Source: Pseudarthrobacter sp. NIBRBAC000502770
GTDB taxonomy: Bacteria > Actinomycetota > Actinomycetes > Actinomycetales > Micrococcaceae
NCBI RefSeq assembly: GCF_006517815.1
Contig: NZ_CP041198.1
Span: 930,001-994,000 of the forward strand
Reading direction: 5' to 3'
DNA length: 64,000 bases
Positions 44,082 to 57,165 of the stretch are shown here, piece by piece. Position 1 is the first letter of the stretch, and each line of letters opens with the position of its first letter. The notes below the pieces were generated by a model. That model was not told the origin of the DNA. It searched no databases and worked only from the letters and a program-made list of their open reading frames with translations. The position numbers and the translations under genes were made by a program.

Positions 44082-46625
44082 GTGCGTATCCCACTTTCCT
44101 GGCTGCGGGAATTCGCAGCAGTACCGGCCGGAGCAACGGCCGAAGACGTCATGGAAGAACTGGTCAAGGTCGGCTTTGAAGAAGAAGCCGTCCACCGCCC
44201 CACGGACACCCTCCAGGGCCCCGTGGTGGTGGGCCAGGTCCTGAGCCTGGTCAAGGAACCGCAGACCAACGGCAAGACCATCAACTGGTGCCAGGTCCGG
44301 GTTGTCCCCGAAGGCAAGGAACAGACCCTCACGGGGGACGGCATCGACCCGTCCGGCGTCCAGGGCATCATCTGCGGCGCGCACAACTTCGTTGAGGGCG
44401 ACAAAGTGGTGGTCACGCTGCCAGGCGCCGTACTGCCCGGCGACTTCCGCATCTCCGCCCGCAAGACGTACGGCCACCTGTCCGCCGGCATGATCGCCTC
44501 GGTCCGCGAACTGGGGATCGGCGAGGACCACGACGGCATCCTGGTGCTTTCCCGCATCGGGCTGGACCCAGAGGTGGGCACCGACGCCATGGAGCTCCTG
44601 GGCCTCTACGACCAGGCGGCCGAAATCAACGTCACCCCCGACCGCGGCTACGCCTTCTCCATCCGCGGCGTCGCCCGCGAATACGCGCATGCCACCGGCA
44701 CCGCCTTCACGGATCCCGCCTCCAGGGTCCAGGCACCGGCCGAACTTTCCGGCGGCTACGGCGTCAAGCTCAACGACGACGCCCCCATCTACGGCAAAGC
44801 CGGCTGCGACCGGTTCGTGGCCCGCACGGTGCGCGGCGTGGACGCCACCCGGCCCACCCCGCCGTGGATGGTCTCCCGGCTCCGGCTCGCCGGCATCCGC
44901 TCCATCTCCCTGCCCGTGGATATCTCCAACTACGTCATGCTCGAACTCGGCCAGCCCACGCACTGCTATGACCTGGACAAGCTCTCCGGCGACATCGTGG
45001 TGCGCCGCGCAACCGCAGGGGAGAAGATCACCACCCTGGACGGCAAGGAACGCACCCTTGACGCCGAGGACCTGCTCATCACTGACAACTCCGGGGCCAT
45101 CGGCATCGCAGGTGTCATGGGCGGCGCGGCCACCGAGGTGAGCGACTCGACGTCGAACATCCTGGTTGAGGCGGCGCACTTTGACGACGTCTCCATCGGG
45201 CGTTCCCGGCGCCGGCACAAACTGCCGTCCGAGGCGTCCAAGCGGTTCGAGCGGGGCGTGGACTGGCAGGTGGCCGGCGTCGCCGCCCAACGCGTGGTTG
45301 ACCTCCTGGTGGAACTGGCCGGCGGCACCGCTGACGAAGCGGGAACCGACGTCGGGACCGCCCCGGACACCGTCACCATCGAGCTGCCCGCAGGCTTCGC
45401 CGCTGCACGGATCGGCATCGACTTCACTGGGCAGCAGATTGTCACGTCCCTCGAGGACCTGGGCGCCGTGGTAGCAAAGAACGACGCCGGGTGGACGGTT
45501 ACGCCGCCGAGCTGGCGCAGCGACTTGGAGACCAAGGAAGACCTCACCGAGGAAATCGCCCGGCTGGTGGGCTACGACAAGATCCCCGCCACCCTGCCGG
45601 TCGCCCCTCCGGGCCGTGGCCTGACCCGCGTCCAGCAGCAGCGCCGCCGCCTCATCCAGGCTCTGGCGGACGCCGGACTCACCGAGGTCCTGTCCTACCC
45701 CTTCGTGTCCAAGGCGGCCAACGACACGTTCGGCGTGGCTGACGAAGGAGGGGCGCGGACCGCCCTCAAGCTGGCCAATCCGATCAGCGAGGAGCACGGC
45801 TACCTGCGCACGTCCATCCTGCCTGGACTGATCGAGGTGGCCAAGCGTAACCACTCCCGGGGCTTCCGGGACCTGGCCCTGTTTGAATCCGGCCTGGTGT
45901 TCCTGCCGGAGGGGACCGTGGGAACTGCTGACATCCCGCCGCTGGGCGCCAAACCTGCCGATGAGGTTCTGGACGCACTGTACGACGGCGTCCCGAACCA
46001 GCCATTCCACATCGCGGCGGTCCTCACCGGCCACGATTCCCCGGCCGCCGCGAACCACACGCCCCGCGTGTGGGACTGGGCCGACGCACTGGACGTAGCC
46101 CGCCTTGCCGGCGATGTGCTGGGAGTGGACCTGGTGGTCAGCCAGGGCAGCCACCAGGCGTTCCACCCCGGCCGCACCGCCCGGCTGGCGCTGCGCACGG
46201 GGGAGACCATAGGCTATGCCGGCGAACTGCACCCCAAGCTGCTGGCCGCCTCGGACATGCCTGCCCGTTCGGTGGCACTGGAACTTGACGCCGATGCCCT
46301 GTTCGAGGCCGCACCCGATGTGATTGTGGCGCGCCACATTTCCACGTTCCCGGTGGCCACCCAGGACGTGGCGCTCGTGGTCCCGGCCGACGTACCGGCA
46401 GACGACGTCCTTGCCGCCCTGCGGGAAGGCGCCGGAGAGCTGCTGGAAGACGTGGCACTGTTCGACGTTTACGCCGGCAAGGGCATTGAGGACGGCAAGA
46501 AGTCGCTGGCCTTCGGGCTCCGGTTCCGGGCCGCCGACCGCACCCTGACCGCGGACGAGGCCTCGGCAGCGCGTGAAGGCGCCGTGGCCCTGGCAGCGGA
46601 ACGCTTCGGAGCCGTCCAGCGCTAG
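44082..46625 (+). CDS. pheT: Phenylalanine--tRNA ligase beta subunit
   Basis: An 847-residue subunit with the normal domain order: the N-terminal tRNA-binding OB domain (about 40-160, VVGQVLSLVKEPQTNGKTINWCQVRV, NFVEGDKVVVTLPGAVLP), B3/B4 editing domain (about 215-390, with MLELGQPTHCYDLDKL), B5 (about 420-495), catalytic-like core, and C-terminal FDX-ACB domain (HISTFPVATQDVALVVPADV). Start GTG 44082 gives VRIPLSWLREF, the family start. Confidence 0.96.
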   Translation: MRIPLSWLREFAAVPAGATAEDVMEELVKVGFEEEAVHRPTDTLQGPVVVGQVLSLVKEPQTNGKTINWCQVRVVPEGKEQTLTGDGIDPSGVQGIICGAHNFVEGDKVVVTLPGAVLPGDFRISARKTYGHLSAGMIASVRELGIGEDHDGILVLSRIGLDPEVGTDAMELLGLYDQAAEINVTPDRGYAFSIRGVAREYAHATGTAFTDPASRVQAPAELSGGYGVKLNDDAPIYGKAGCDRFVARTVRGVDATRPTPPWMVSRLRLAGIRSISLPVDISNYVMLELGQPTHCYDLDKLSGDIVVRRATAGEKITTLDGKERTLDAEDLLITDNSGAIGIAGVMGGAATEVSDSTSNILVEAAHFDDVSIGRSRRRHKLPSEASKRFERGVDWQVAGVAAQRVVDLLVELAGGTADEAGTDVGTAPDTVTIELPAGFAAARIGIDFTGQQIVTSLEDLGAVVAKNDAGWTVTPPSWRSDLETKEDLTEEIARLVGYDKIPATLPVAPPGRGLTRVQQQRRRLIQALADAGLTEVLSYPFVSKAANDTFGVADEGGARTALKLANPISEEHGYLRTSILPGLIEVAKRNHSRGFRDLALFESGLVFLPEGTVGTADIPPLGAKPADEVLDALYDGVPNQPFHIAAVLTGHDSPAAANHTPRVWDWADALDVARLAGDVLGVDLVVSQGSHQAFHPGRTARLALRTGETIGYAGELHPKLLAASDMPARSVALELDADALFEAAPDVIVARHISTFPVATQDVALVVPADVPADDVLAALREGAGELLEDVALFDVYAGKGIEDGKKSLAFGLRFRAADRTLTADEASAAREGAVALAAERFGAVQR

Positions 46626-46653
46626 ATACTGTTCGGAGCAGGAAGGGCGGGTC

Positions 46654-47358
46654 ATGGCGCAATGTGAAATGCGTGCAGTCCCGCCCTTCCTGCTGCCCGG
46701 GGAAGCGGCCGCGGTGCAGCGGGACGCCGAACGCCTCCTGGACAGCGCCGAACTCACGCGGGCCGCGGCCATGGCACCTGCCGCGGGCTGGATGTTCCTT
46801 GCCGGCCGCGTTTCCCAGAGGGTCTTTGCAGGCCAATTGCTCTCAGTTCCCGCCGCAGACCTCACCGTGGCCTACAGCTGCCCGCAGTGCGGAACAGGCC
46901 CCGGTCTCGGCCACGGCCGGCCGGGATACAGCTACCGGGGTGCCCCTGCGCCCCTGGCGCTGAGCCTGTCCCGGGCCGGTGGCTGGACGCTGCTCGCGGC
47001 TGTGGTGGACGCCTCCCCTGGAACGCGGCTGGGCGCCGACATCGAGGAGCCGGCCCGTACCGGCTTCGACGGGTTTGACGAGGTGGCCCTGACGACCGCG
47101 GAGCGCCGGACCCTCCGGGACGTCAAGGCCGAACTGCTGCCGGCGGCGAGGGCCAGGCTCTGGACACGCAAGGAAGCCTGGCTGAAAATGGCTGGCGACG
47201 GGCTCCGCACTGCTCCTTCCACCGTTGATGTGCGGGAACGTCCCGGCCTGCGTGACCTGGACCCGGCCGAAGCCGGGCTGCCTCCACACTTTGCGGCCGC
47301 CGTCGCGCTTTCCGTGCGCGCTCAGGCCAGCGGCAGTGGCGGCAGCGGCTCCTCGTAA
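46654..47358 (+). CDS. 4'-phosphopantetheinyl transferase, Sfp-type
   Basis: A 234-residue protein with both conserved PPTase motifs: G-A-D-I-E-E (D129, E131, magnesium binding) and W170-T-R-K-E-A-W-L-K178. The usual SHS motif before them is changed ([11 protein letters not shown]), and CPQC at 76-79 is unusual. It transfers phosphopantetheine from CoA to carrier-protein serines. The NRPS gene one gene away has one carrier domain, a likely target. Start ATG 46654 follows GGAAGG. The last 37 bp overlap the convergent M1 gene. Confidence 0.85.
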   Translation: MAQCEMRAVPPFLLPGEAAAVQRDAERLLDSAELTRAAAMAPAAGWMFLAGRVSQRVFAGQLLSVPAADLTVAYSCPQCGTGPGLGHGRPGYSYRGAPAPLALSLSRAGGWTLLAAVVDASPGTRLGADIEEPARTGFDGFDEVALTTAERRTLRDVKAELLPAARARLWTRKEAWLKMAGDGLRTAPSTVDVRERPGLRDLDPAEAGLPPHFAAAVALSVRAQASGSGGSGSS

Positions 47359-48683
47359 AGCCAGGGGTGCAGCAGCGTCTCCGCATCGACGGCCGTGGCA
47401 CCACTGACGGCCACGATGAAATCCTGCGTGGTGACCGAGCCGTGCCTGTGGCCGGCGGTCCATTCCTGCAGCACCGCGAAGAAAGCGAGGTCGCCCACGG
47501 CCATCCGGACCGCGTGCACGGCCAGCGCACCGCGCTTGTACACACGGTCGTCGAACATCCGCTCAGGACCGGGATCGCCCACCAGGATGTCCTGGTCCTC
47601 CGCCGCCAGCCGGTGCCAGGCCGCCGCGGCCCGCTCAGCCACGCTCATAACGCCTGCCTCCTCGGACCAGATCCACTCGGCATAGCAGGCGAAGCCCTCG
47701 TGCAGCCAGATGTCCTGCCACCCGGCAGCGGTCAGGGAATTGCCGAACCACTGGTGCGACAGCTCATGGGCGATCAGGCGCTGGGACTCCCACTCCAGGT
47801 CCAGGTGGTTGGGCCCCAGGATGGCCAGCGACTGGGCCTCCAGCGGAATCTCCAGTTCGTCATCCGTTACCACCACCGTGTAACCGGGGAACGGATAGGG
47901 CCCGAAGCAACTGCTGAACGTGCGCATCATGGCCGGCTGCCAGGCCAATCCCGCGATGGCACGCTCTGCCAGCGCGGGGGAGACGGCCACGGATTGCGGA
48001 ACTGGCATCCCGTGCCGTCCACTGTCCAGCGCCAGCAGTGCGTAGCGGCCAATCTGCACCGTGGCCAGGTACGCGGCCATCGGCTCCGCCTGTTCGTAGA
48101 CCCAGGTTTCCCGGCTGGCGCGGGGAGTATGCGATTGCAGAACGCCGTTGCACACCACCCGGTAGTTCGCTTCAGTGGTGACCGTGAACCGGTAGCTGGC
48201 CTTATCCCCGGAGTGGTCGTTGCACGGGAACCAGGAGGGCGCACCGTTGGGTTGCCCGGCCACCAGGACACCGTCCGTAAGTTCCTCCCAGCCCACCTCG
48301 CCCCACGGCCCGCGGCGGGGCCTCGGACTGCCCTCGTAGCGCACCTCCAGGGTGAAGGGCTGTTCGGGTTCGAAGGGGCGCGGCGCAGTCACCACCAGCT
48401 GCCCGGCCCGCTGGCTGAACCGGAGCGGCTTGCGGCCATCCAGCAGGACCTTCGTTGCCCGCAGGCCAACAAGGTCCAGGACAATGGCCGACGTCGGAGC
48501 GCAGGTCACGCCGTGCAGCACCGCTTTGCCGCTGAGACGGTTGCTGGCCACGCGGTAGTCCAGGTCCAGTTCGTACCGCTCGACGCGGAAGGCATCTGTC
48601 CCGGCGCCGGGCAGGTACGGGTCCGGGGAGGTTCCGGCGGCTGCGGGAGTAGTGCCCCGGGCGGCTGATGCTGAAGAACTCAT
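47322..48683 (-). CDS. M1 family zinc aminopeptidase-like protein
   Basis: A 453-residue protein with the N-terminal M1 beta domain ([25 protein letters not shown]) and the zinc site H306-E-L-S-H310 with E329 in [12 protein letters not shown]. The usual GxMEN exopeptidase motif is replaced by EIPLEAQS, where only the Glu is kept. The C-terminal ERAP-like domain is short or absent, as in single-module M1 relatives. It has no signal peptide. It begins just downstream of the NRPS gene on the same strand, so it is probably co-transcribed. Start ATG 48683 follows GAAGG. Confidence 0.85.
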   Translation of the reverse strand: MSSSASAARGTTPAAAGTSPDPYLPGAGTDAFRVERYELDLDYRVASNRLSGKAVLHGVTCAPTSAIVLDLVGLRATKVLLDGRKPLRFSQRAGQLVVTAPRPFEPEQPFTLEVRYEGSPRPRRGPWGEVGWEELTDGVLVAGQPNGAPSWFPCNDHSGDKASYRFTVTTEANYRVVCNGVLQSHTPRASRETWVYEQAEPMAAYLATVQIGRYALLALDSGRHGMPVPQSVAVSPALAERAIAGLAWQPAMMRTFSSCFGPYPFPGYTVVVTDDELEIPLEAQSLAILGPNHLDLEWESQRLIAHELSHQWFGNSLTAAGWQDIWLHEGFACYAEWIWSEEAGVMSVAERAAAAWHRLAAEDQDILVGDPGPERMFDDRVYKRGALAVHAVRMAVGDLAFFAVLQEWTAGHRHGSVTTQDFIVAVSGATAVDAETLLHPWLYEEPLPPLPLA

Positions 48684-48694
48684 GGGACCTTCGG

Positions 48695-51600
48695 TTAGGT
48701 GGCAGACGGCGATCCGGGCCCGCTCCATGGGCTGACCGGGTTACCCATCCAGTACGTTGCGGCGGGCACTGCTTCGCCGCGCATCACCAAGGATGCCGGC
48801 CCCACCGTTCCGCCTGCGCCGATGCTGGCCTGGGGGAGGATAACCCCGTGCGGGCCCATGGTGGCCCCGTCCTCGAGCGTAACAGCGTCGATGCTCATGA
48901 CCCGGTCGTGGAACAGGTGCGTCTGCACCACGCAGCCCCGATTCACCGTGGAGTTCCGGCCGAGCGTCACCAGGTCGGCTTCGGGCAGCCAGTAGCTTTC
49001 ACACCATGTGCCGCTGCCGATCTTCGCGCCGAGCCCACGCAGCCACCAGACCAGGGCCGGCGTGCCGGAAGCAGCCCGAGCAAACCACGGCGCAGAAACC
49101 ATCTCGATAAAGCTGTCCACTACTTCGTTGCGCCAGATGAACGAGCTCCAGAGCGGGTGCTCACCGGGGCGGATCCGGCCCACCAGGATCCACTTGGCGA
49201 CGACGGACGCGGCTGCGGCGACAAAGCCCGCCAGGAGCATGACCACGCCCGTGAGCACGGCTGCGGCGGCATAGCCCAGCATGGCAGCGATCCAGTCGAA
49301 GGCCAGCATGGTTCCGGCAGCGATGGCCACCGTGAGCATGACCGGCACAAACCGGCCCAGCTCCCACAGGGTGCGGGCGACTTTCAGCCGCGCCGGGGGC
49401 TGGAAAGTGCGCGAATCGTCGGAGGCGATCGCGGTCCGCCGCAAACGGACGGGCGGGCTTCCCAGCCAGGAGGTGCCGGATTTTGCCTTCGCCGGTGTAG
49501 CGGACAGGACGGCTACGAGTGAGTTCTTGGGAACGCTGCGGCCGGCGGCGGTCATGCCCGAATTGCCGAGGAACGACCTTTTGCCGATCTTTGCCGGTGC
49601 CACCCGCAGCCAGCCGCCGTCGAGCTCGTAGGAAGCCACCATGGTGTCATCGGCGAGGAACGCCCCTTCACCCACGGTGGTCATCTTCGGGATCAGGAGC
49701 ACCGTGGAGGCCTCCACGTTCCTTCCGACCTTGGCGCCCAGCAGGCGCAGCCATACCGGCGTGAACAGGCTCGCGTAGATGGGGAAGAGCAGGTCCCTGG
49801 CCAGGTCCAGGACCCGCTCGGTGGCCCAGATCTGCCAGCCCACCCGGCTGCGGATCCGGTAGTAGCCCTCCGTGATCCCGGTGGACAGGAGGCGCGTGGC
49901 AACCAGGACCAGGAAGGCGTTCGTCGCGAACCACACCAGCGATGCCGGGGCTAGGGCCGCCAGCAGCCGGGGGAGGGCCCCGGTCAGCGAGGTACTGCCC
50001 TGGATGAAGGTGAACGCGACCCACAGCGCGGCGGCAGCAGACAGGTACGGAATGACGGACAGGCCCGCGGACGCCAGGGCAAATCCGGCAAACCACGCAC
50101 GTGCGGCAAACCTGCCCTGGGCCGGGGCACTCGGCACGCTGTGCTTGGCCTTGCCCTGACGGCGGGCCGGTGAACCTGCCGCAAGTTGGCCTGCCTTCAC
50201 CTTCCCCAGCACCGCGGAACCTGCTTCCACCTGCGACCCGGCCCCAATCGAGGCGCCGGGCATCAGCGTGCTGCGCGCACCCACGCTGGCGCCGCGGCCA
50301 ATGCGGATGGCCCCGATGTGCACGTCGTCGCCGTCGATCCACCAGCCCGACAGGTCCACCTCCGGTTCCACGTTGGCTCCGCTGCCCAGCGTCAGCAGTC
50401 CCGTGACGGGCGGCAGCGAATGAAGCTGGACGTCCTGGCCGATCTTCGCCCCCAGCGCCCGGGCATAGTACGGCACCCACGGCGCACTGGCGAGGCTGAT
50501 GGCTCCTGCCAGGTCCTGGATCTGCTCCGCAAGCCACAACCGCAGGTGGACCCGCCCGGACCGGGGATAGATGCCTGGCCCGACGCCGCGGAGGAGGAGC
50601 CTCGCGGCCGCGATGGAGAGCAGCATTCGTCCGGCCGGGCTGACGAAGACCAGCCAGGACGCCGCCACCCACCACCATGAAATGGTTGGTGCGGCCGTAA
50701 ATCCGGCGAGTCCTGCCAGCAGGTTGTTGACGGCCATGAGGTAGGTCAGCCACCGCATGCCCACCAGGATGTGCAGCGGCACGCCCATCAGCGTCTGGAA
50801 GACCTGCGACTTCCTGGCAGTTGGCCGCACCGTCCGTTCCCGCGCCGGAGCGAAGTCGCCGCCCTGGTTGACTTGCCGCGCCAGCTCCACCAGCGCCCCC
50901 ACCCTCGGCGTCGCGTAGACGTCGGCCACCGTGATGGTGGGGTAGCGGGCCCTCAGCGCGGAGACCAGCTGGGCGGCGGACAGCGAACCGCCGCCGTAGG
51001 CGAAGAAGTCGGCGTCCAGCGAGGTGACGGGGCTGCCCAGCACGCTGCTCCATTGCTCCACGATCCACCCGGCATCATCCGGAAGGTTCAAGGGAGCCGC
51101 ATCCGCCTCTGCGGCGCCCGCACCCGCCAGCGGCCACGGCAGGGCGTGCCTGTCCACTTTTCCGCTGGTCTTGGTGGGCAGCGAGTCAACAGTCGTCAAC
51201 AACGGCACCAGCGCCGCCGGAAGGCTTGCCGCCAGCTGTTCCCGTGCCGCACCCAGGTCCATGTCATGGCCCGGGGTGGAGGCAAGGTAGCCCACCAGGA
51301 TTTGGTTGCCTGCCGCGGTGGTCTGCACGGCGGCCGCGGCGCCGGCCACCCCGGGGAGGGCCTGCATGGCTGCGTCGATCTCGCCGAGTTCGATCCGGCG
51401 GCCGCCCAGCTTGACCTGATCGTCCGCGCGGCCCTGGAAGATCAGACCCGCCTGTTCGAACCGCACGAGGTCGCCCGAGCGGTAAGCCCGGTTCCACCCC
51501 AGGCTGGGCATCGGGGCGTACTTTTCCGCATCCTTGGCCGGGTCCAGGTAGCGGGCCAGGCCCACCCCGCCGATGATCAGTTCACCCGTTCCGCCCTCGG

Positions 51601-52729
51601 GCACCGGAACGCCGGCGGCATCGACAACGGCAAGGTCCCAACCCGCCAGGGGCAGCCCGATCCGTATTGGTCCAGGCCCGCCCAGCGGCGCCGCGCAGGC
51701 CACCACCGTTGCTTCCGTGGGCCCGTACGTGTTCCAGACTTCCCTGCCCTCCACGGCCAGGCGTTCGGCGAGTTCCGGCGGGCAGGCTTCGCCGCCGAAG
51801 ATCAGGAGGCGGACGTTTTCGAGGGATTCCGCGGGCCACAGTGCTGCGAGCGTGGGCACGGTGGAGACGGCGGTGATTGCGTGGTTGATCAGCCAGGGGC
51901 CTAGGTCCATGCCGGTGCGGACGACGGCGCGCGGTGCGGGTACCAGGCAGGCGCCGTGGCGCCAGGCGAGCCACATTTCCTCGCAGGAAGCGTCGAAGGC
52001 AACCGAAAGGCCGGCCAGGACGCGGTCCTGCGGGCCCAGCGGATCATCCTGGAGGAACAGCCGGGCCTCCGCATCGACGAAGGCTGCAGCCGACCGGTGC
52101 CGGACGGCCACCCCCTTGGGCGTTCCCGTGGACCCCGACGTGAAGATGATCCAGGCGTCGTCCCCGGGTTCGGGCGGGCGCGCACCCTTGAACGGGCCGC
52201 TGCGTACCGTACCCGCCGGCCCTGGCTCGATCGAGCCCCCGGCCCCAAGGATCGCTGCCACCCCGGCTTCGCCAAACACGAGCCGGGCCCGTTCTTCGGG
52301 ATCGTCCGCATCCACGGGAACGTAGGCCGCGCCCACCAGGAGGATGGCAAGGATGGAGACGTACAGTTCGCTGGTTCCGGACGGGATCCGCACGCCGATC
52401 CTGTCACCGGCGCCCAGTCCGGCAAGGTGGAGCCGGCGTCCCGTGGCTCGGACCTCGTCCAGCAATTGGGCGTAACTGAGCGACGTGCGGCCGTCGTCCA
52501 GTGCCGAGGCGTCGGGAAACCGTGCCGCCGTGTCCTGCAGCACATCAATCAGGGTGCGGGCAGGCGGTGCCGCGGGAGCCCCGGCCAGCTGGGGCCGGTG
52601 AACGGCAATGCCGTGGCCGGCGTCCCCGGACGCCTGGTCCCGGCCACCGGCTCCTGCGCCGTCCCGGATGATGCTGGCTGGCTCCACGCCGGAACCGGAA
52701 TCCCCGAAGGGGACCTGCTGCTGAGTCAC
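48695..52729 (-). CDS. Pls/PosA-like membrane NRPS (A-T-TM with C-terminal repeats)
   Basis: About 1344 residues. An adenylation domain (about 55-545) has [43 protein letters not shown] and [11 protein letters not shown]; a carrier domain has its attachment serine at S582 ([11 protein letters not shown]). The rest (about 620-1344) alternates hydrophobic helices with hexapeptide-type beta-helix segments ([36 protein letters not shown]). No normal condensation or thioesterase domain is seen. This matches the Pls/PosA group that includes epsilon-poly-lysine synthetase. Hand alignment gives the specificity code D-A-E-T-I-G-T-V-V-K. Start GTG 52729 follows CACAAT by 6 nt; TTG 52750 is an alternative. 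Confidence 0.85.
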   Translation of the reverse strand: MTQQQVPFGDSGSGVEPASIIRDGAGAGGRDQASGDAGHGIAVHRPQLAGAPAAPPARTLIDVLQDTAARFPDASALDDGRTSLSYAQLLDEVRATGRRLHLAGLGAGDRIGVRIPSGTSELYVSILAILLVGAAYVPVDADDPEERARLVFGEAGVAAILGAGGSIEPGPAGTVRSGPFKGARPPEPGDDAWIIFTSGSTGTPKGVAVRHRSAAAFVDAEARLFLQDDPLGPQDRVLAGLSVAFDASCEEMWLAWRHGACLVPAPRAVVRTGMDLGPWLINHAITAVSTVPTLAALWPAESLENVRLLIFGGEACPPELAERLAVEGREVWNTYGPTEATVVACAAPLGGPGPIRIGLPLAGWDLAVVDAAGVPVPEGGTGELIIGGVGLARYLDPAKDAEKYAPMPSLGWNRAYRSGDLVRFEQAGLIFQGRADDQVKLGGRRIELGEIDAAMQALPGVAGAAAAVQTTAAGNQILVGYLASTPGHDMDLGAAREQLAASLPAALVPLLTTVDSLPTKTSGKVDRHALPWPLAGAGAAEADAAPLNLPDDAGWIVEQWSSVLGSPVTSLDADFFAYGGGSLSAAQLVSALRARYPTITVADVYATPRVGALVELARQVNQGGDFAPARERTVRPTARKSQVFQTLMGVPLHILVGMRWLTYLMAVNNLLAGLAGFTAAPTISWWWVAASWLVFVSPAGRMLLSIAAARLLLRGVGPGIYPRSGRVHLRLWLAEQIQDLAGAISLASAPWVPYYARALGAKIGQDVQLHSLPPVTGLLTLGSGANVEPEVDLSGWWIDGDDVHIGAIRIGRGASVGARSTLMPGASIGAGSQVEAGSAVLGKVKAGQLAAGSPARRQGKAKHSVPSAPAQGRFAARAWFAGFALASAGLSVIPYLSAAAALWVAFTFIQGSTSLTGALPRLLAALAPASLVWFATNAFLVLVATRLLSTGITEGYYRIRSRVGWQIWATERVLDLARDLLFPIYASLFTPVWLRLLGAKVGRNVEASTVLLIPKMTTVGEGAFLADDTMVASYELDGGWLRVAPAKIGKRSFLGNSGMTAAGRSVPKNSLVAVLSATPAKAKSGTSWLGSPPVRLRRTAIASDDSRTFQPPARLKVARTLWELGRFVPVMLTVAIAAGTMLAFDWIAAMLGYAAAAVLTGVVMLLAGFVAAAASVVAKWILVGRIRPGEHPLWSSFIWRNEVVDSFIEMVSAPWFARAASGTPALVWWLRGLGAKIGSGTWCESYWLPEADLVTLGRNSTVNRGCVVQTHLFHDRVMSIDAVTLEDGATMGPHGVILPQASIGAGGTVGPASLVMRGEAVPAATYWMGNPVSPWSGPGSPSAT

Positions 52730-52833
52730 CTGCGCATTGTGCCGGGACAAGATGAACGGAAGGTGTCGCGCGCGCCCGGACGGTCCGATTCATGCCGTTC
52801 GGGCGTTTGCCTGTTGTTCACGTCGCCCCGCGG

Positions 52834-53799
52834 TTATGGCACCAGGAGGACTTTTCCGGTGGTCTTGCGGCCCTCGAGGTCGCGGTGCGCCTGCCCGGCC
52901 TGGCTGAGCGGGTAGCGTGCGCCGATCCGGACCTTCAGGCTGCCGTCGGCCGCGGCAGCGAACACCTCGTCAGAGCGCCAGCGCCGTTCCGCCGCGTCCC
53001 GCAGGTAGTGGCCCATCGTGGGGCGCGTCAGGAACAGGGAGCCCGCGGCGTTGAGGCGCTGCGGGTCAAACGGCGGGACGGGCCCGGATGCTGCTCCGAA
53101 CAGCACCAGCATGCCCCGGATCCGCAGCGCTGACAGGGAGCCGTCGAACGTATCCTTCCCCACGCCGTCGTAGGCGACGTCGACGCCGGTTCCGCTGGTG
53201 ATGTCCCGGACCCGCTCCGCGAAGCCGTCGTAGCGCAGCACGTGGTCCGCGCCGGCGTCGAGCGCAAGCTGTTCCTTTTCGTCGGTGGAGACCGTGGTGA
53301 TGACTTCCGCGCCACGTGCCTTGAGCAGCTGGATCAGCAGCAGCCCCACGCCGCCGGCGCCCGCGTGCAGCAGGACCTTGTGGCCTGGTTCCACCTTGAA
53401 GGTGGAATTCATCAGGTAGTGGGCGGTAACGCCCTGCAGGGGGAGCGCTGCGGCAGTGAAGACATCCAGGCCTTTGGGTACCGGCAGTGCCGCATCCTCA
53501 TCCACCAGGGCGTAGTCCGCGTAGCAGCTGACGCCTTCCGCGGTGGCTACCCGGTTGCCCGCGGCGAAGCCGGTCACGCCCTCGCCCACTGCCTCCACCG
53601 TGCCCGCTGCCTCCGAACCGGGAGTGAAGGGGTAGGAGACTTTGTAGGTGCCGCTGCGCTTGTAGGTATCGATGAAGTTGACGCCCGCCGCGCCGACCTT
53701 GACCAGCAGCTGCCCCGGGCCCGGAACGGGGGGCTCCGACTCCGTGTACTCAAGGACTTCCGGTCCGCCTGCCTGCCGTGCGACGATTGCGTGCGTCAT
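52834..53799 (-). CDS. NADPH:quinone oxidoreductase, zeta-crystallin type
   Basis: A 321-residue medium-chain dehydrogenase without the zinc ligands of alcohol dehydrogenases. The N-terminal VARQAGGPEVLEYTESEPPVPGPGQLLVKVGAAGVNFIDTYKRSG and nucleotide-binding LLHAGAGGVGLLLIQLLKARGAEVI are typical of quinone oxidoreductase. AAAGGAG before ATG 53799 is a strong ribosome site and decides the start. It reduces quinones by one electron in the family; the physiological substrate here is unknown. Divergent from argC. Confidence 0.92.
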   Translation of the reverse strand: MTHAIVARQAGGPEVLEYTESEPPVPGPGQLLVKVGAAGVNFIDTYKRSGTYKVSYPFTPGSEAAGTVEAVGEGVTGFAAGNRVATAEGVSCYADYALVDEDAALPVPKGLDVFTAAALPLQGVTAHYLMNSTFKVEPGHKVLLHAGAGGVGLLLIQLLKARGAEVITTVSTDEKEQLALDAGADHVLRYDGFAERVRDITSGTGVDVAYDGVGKDTFDGSLSALRIRGMLVLFGAASGPVPPFDPQRLNAAGSLFLTRPTMGHYLRDAAERRWRSDEVFAAAADGSLKVRIGARYPLSQAGQAHRDLEGRKTTGKVLLVP

Positions 53800-53905
53800 G
53801 GCGCTCCTTTCGCGGGTCCCGGCATCTCCGGCCCCGGCTGCCGAACCCATCCTAGGGACACAGTGGGATGGCAGGACAAGTACCAACCGCCTGATAGCCA
53901 TCCTG

Positions 53906-56150
<2,245 letters not shown>

Positions 56151-56205
56151 GAATCCCAGCCGGCGCGCGACCCGCCAGGCCCAAACTGCCGTGGAAAGTG
56201 ACACC

Positions 56206-57165
56206 ATGAACACCCAGACGCGTGAAACCACCAGCATGTCCGCCGCCCAGGACAAGGCAGAAACCCTGATCGAGGCCCTGCCTTGGATCCAGCGGTTCGC
56301 CGGCACCACCATGGTGATTAAATACGGCGGAAACGCCATGGTCAACGACGAACTCCGGCGTGCCTTCGCCGAGGACATCGTCTTCCTGCACCACGTGGGC
56401 ATCCACCCCGTCGTGGTCCATGGCGGCGGCCCGCAGATCAACGCCATGCTGGGCCGCCTGGGCATCGAATCCGAGTTCAAGGGCGGCCTGCGCGTCACCA
56501 CCCCGGAGGCGATGGACGTGGTCCGCATGGTCCTCACCGGCCAGGTGGGCCGCGAACTGGTGGGCCTGATCAACTCCCACGGGCCCTACGCCGTCGGCAT
56601 GTCCGGCGAAGACGGCGGCCTGCTCCGGGCCGTCCGCACCGGCACCGTGGTGGACGGCAAGGAGGTGGACCTGGGGCTGGTGGGCGAGGTGGTCGGCGTC
56701 GACCCCGCAGGCATCATGGACATCCTCGCCGCGGGCCGCATCCCCGTGATTTCCACGGTGGCCCCGGAAATTGTCGACGGCGGTGACAGCGTGGCGGGGG
56801 CCGCGCGGTTCCAGCCCACCGGCCAGGTCCTGAACGTCAACGCCGACACGGCAGCGGCCGCCGTGGCCGCGGCGCTTGGCGCCTCCAAGCTGGTGATCCT
56901 GACCGACGTCGAAGGCCTCTACGCCAACTGGCCGGACAAGTCCTCCCTGATCTCGTCCCTCACCGCGTCGGAACTGCGGAAGATGCTTCCGAAGCTTGAG
57001 TCGGGCATGATCCCGAAGATGGCCGCGTGCCTCAAGGCCGTCGACGAGGGCGTGGAACGCGCACACATCGTGGACGGGCGGCTGGCCCACTCCATGCTTC
57101 TTGAAACATTTACGACGGCGGGCATCGGCACCCAGGTAGTCCCGGACGAGGAGATCAACGGATGA
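56206..57165 (+). CDS. argB: N-acetylglutamate kinase ArgB
   Basis: Phosphorylates N-acetylglutamate, a usual feedback point for arginine. A 319-residue amino-acid kinase with [22 protein letters not shown], the [16 protein letters not shown] segment and [29 protein letters not shown]. An N-terminal arm (about 25 residues with two Met) precedes the helix [12 protein letters not shown], as expected for arginine-sensitive hexameric forms. ATG 56206 is chosen for length; ATG 56236 in frame is also possible. It overlaps argD by 4 bp. Confidence 0.95.
   Translation: MNTQTRETTSMSAAQDKAETLIEALPWIQRFAGTTMVIKYGGNAMVNDELRRAFAEDIVFLHHVGIHPVVVHGGGPQINAMLGRLGIESEFKGGLRVTTPEAMDVVRMVLTGQVGRELVGLINSHGPYAVGMSGEDGGLLRAVRTGTVVDGKEVDLGLVGEVVGVDPAGIMDILAAGRIPVISTVAPEIVDGGDSVAGAARFQPTGQVLNVNADTAAAAVAAALGASKLVILTDVEGLYANWPDKSSLISSLTASELRKMLPKLESGMIPKMAACLKAVDEGVERAHIVDGRLAHSMLLETFTTAGIGTQVVPDEEING

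Noticed and set aside
44076..46865. A 929-codon open frame on the minus strand opposite pheT
   Set aside because: A shadow of GC-rich coding sequence; pheT on the plus strand has full domain structure, and the minus-strand product is Gly/Arg/His-rich with no motif.
49668..51068. A 466-codon minus-strand frame inside the NRPS gene in another frame
   Set aside because: Overlaps the NRPS frame completely, and the product is Arg/Gly/Pro-rich without motifs.
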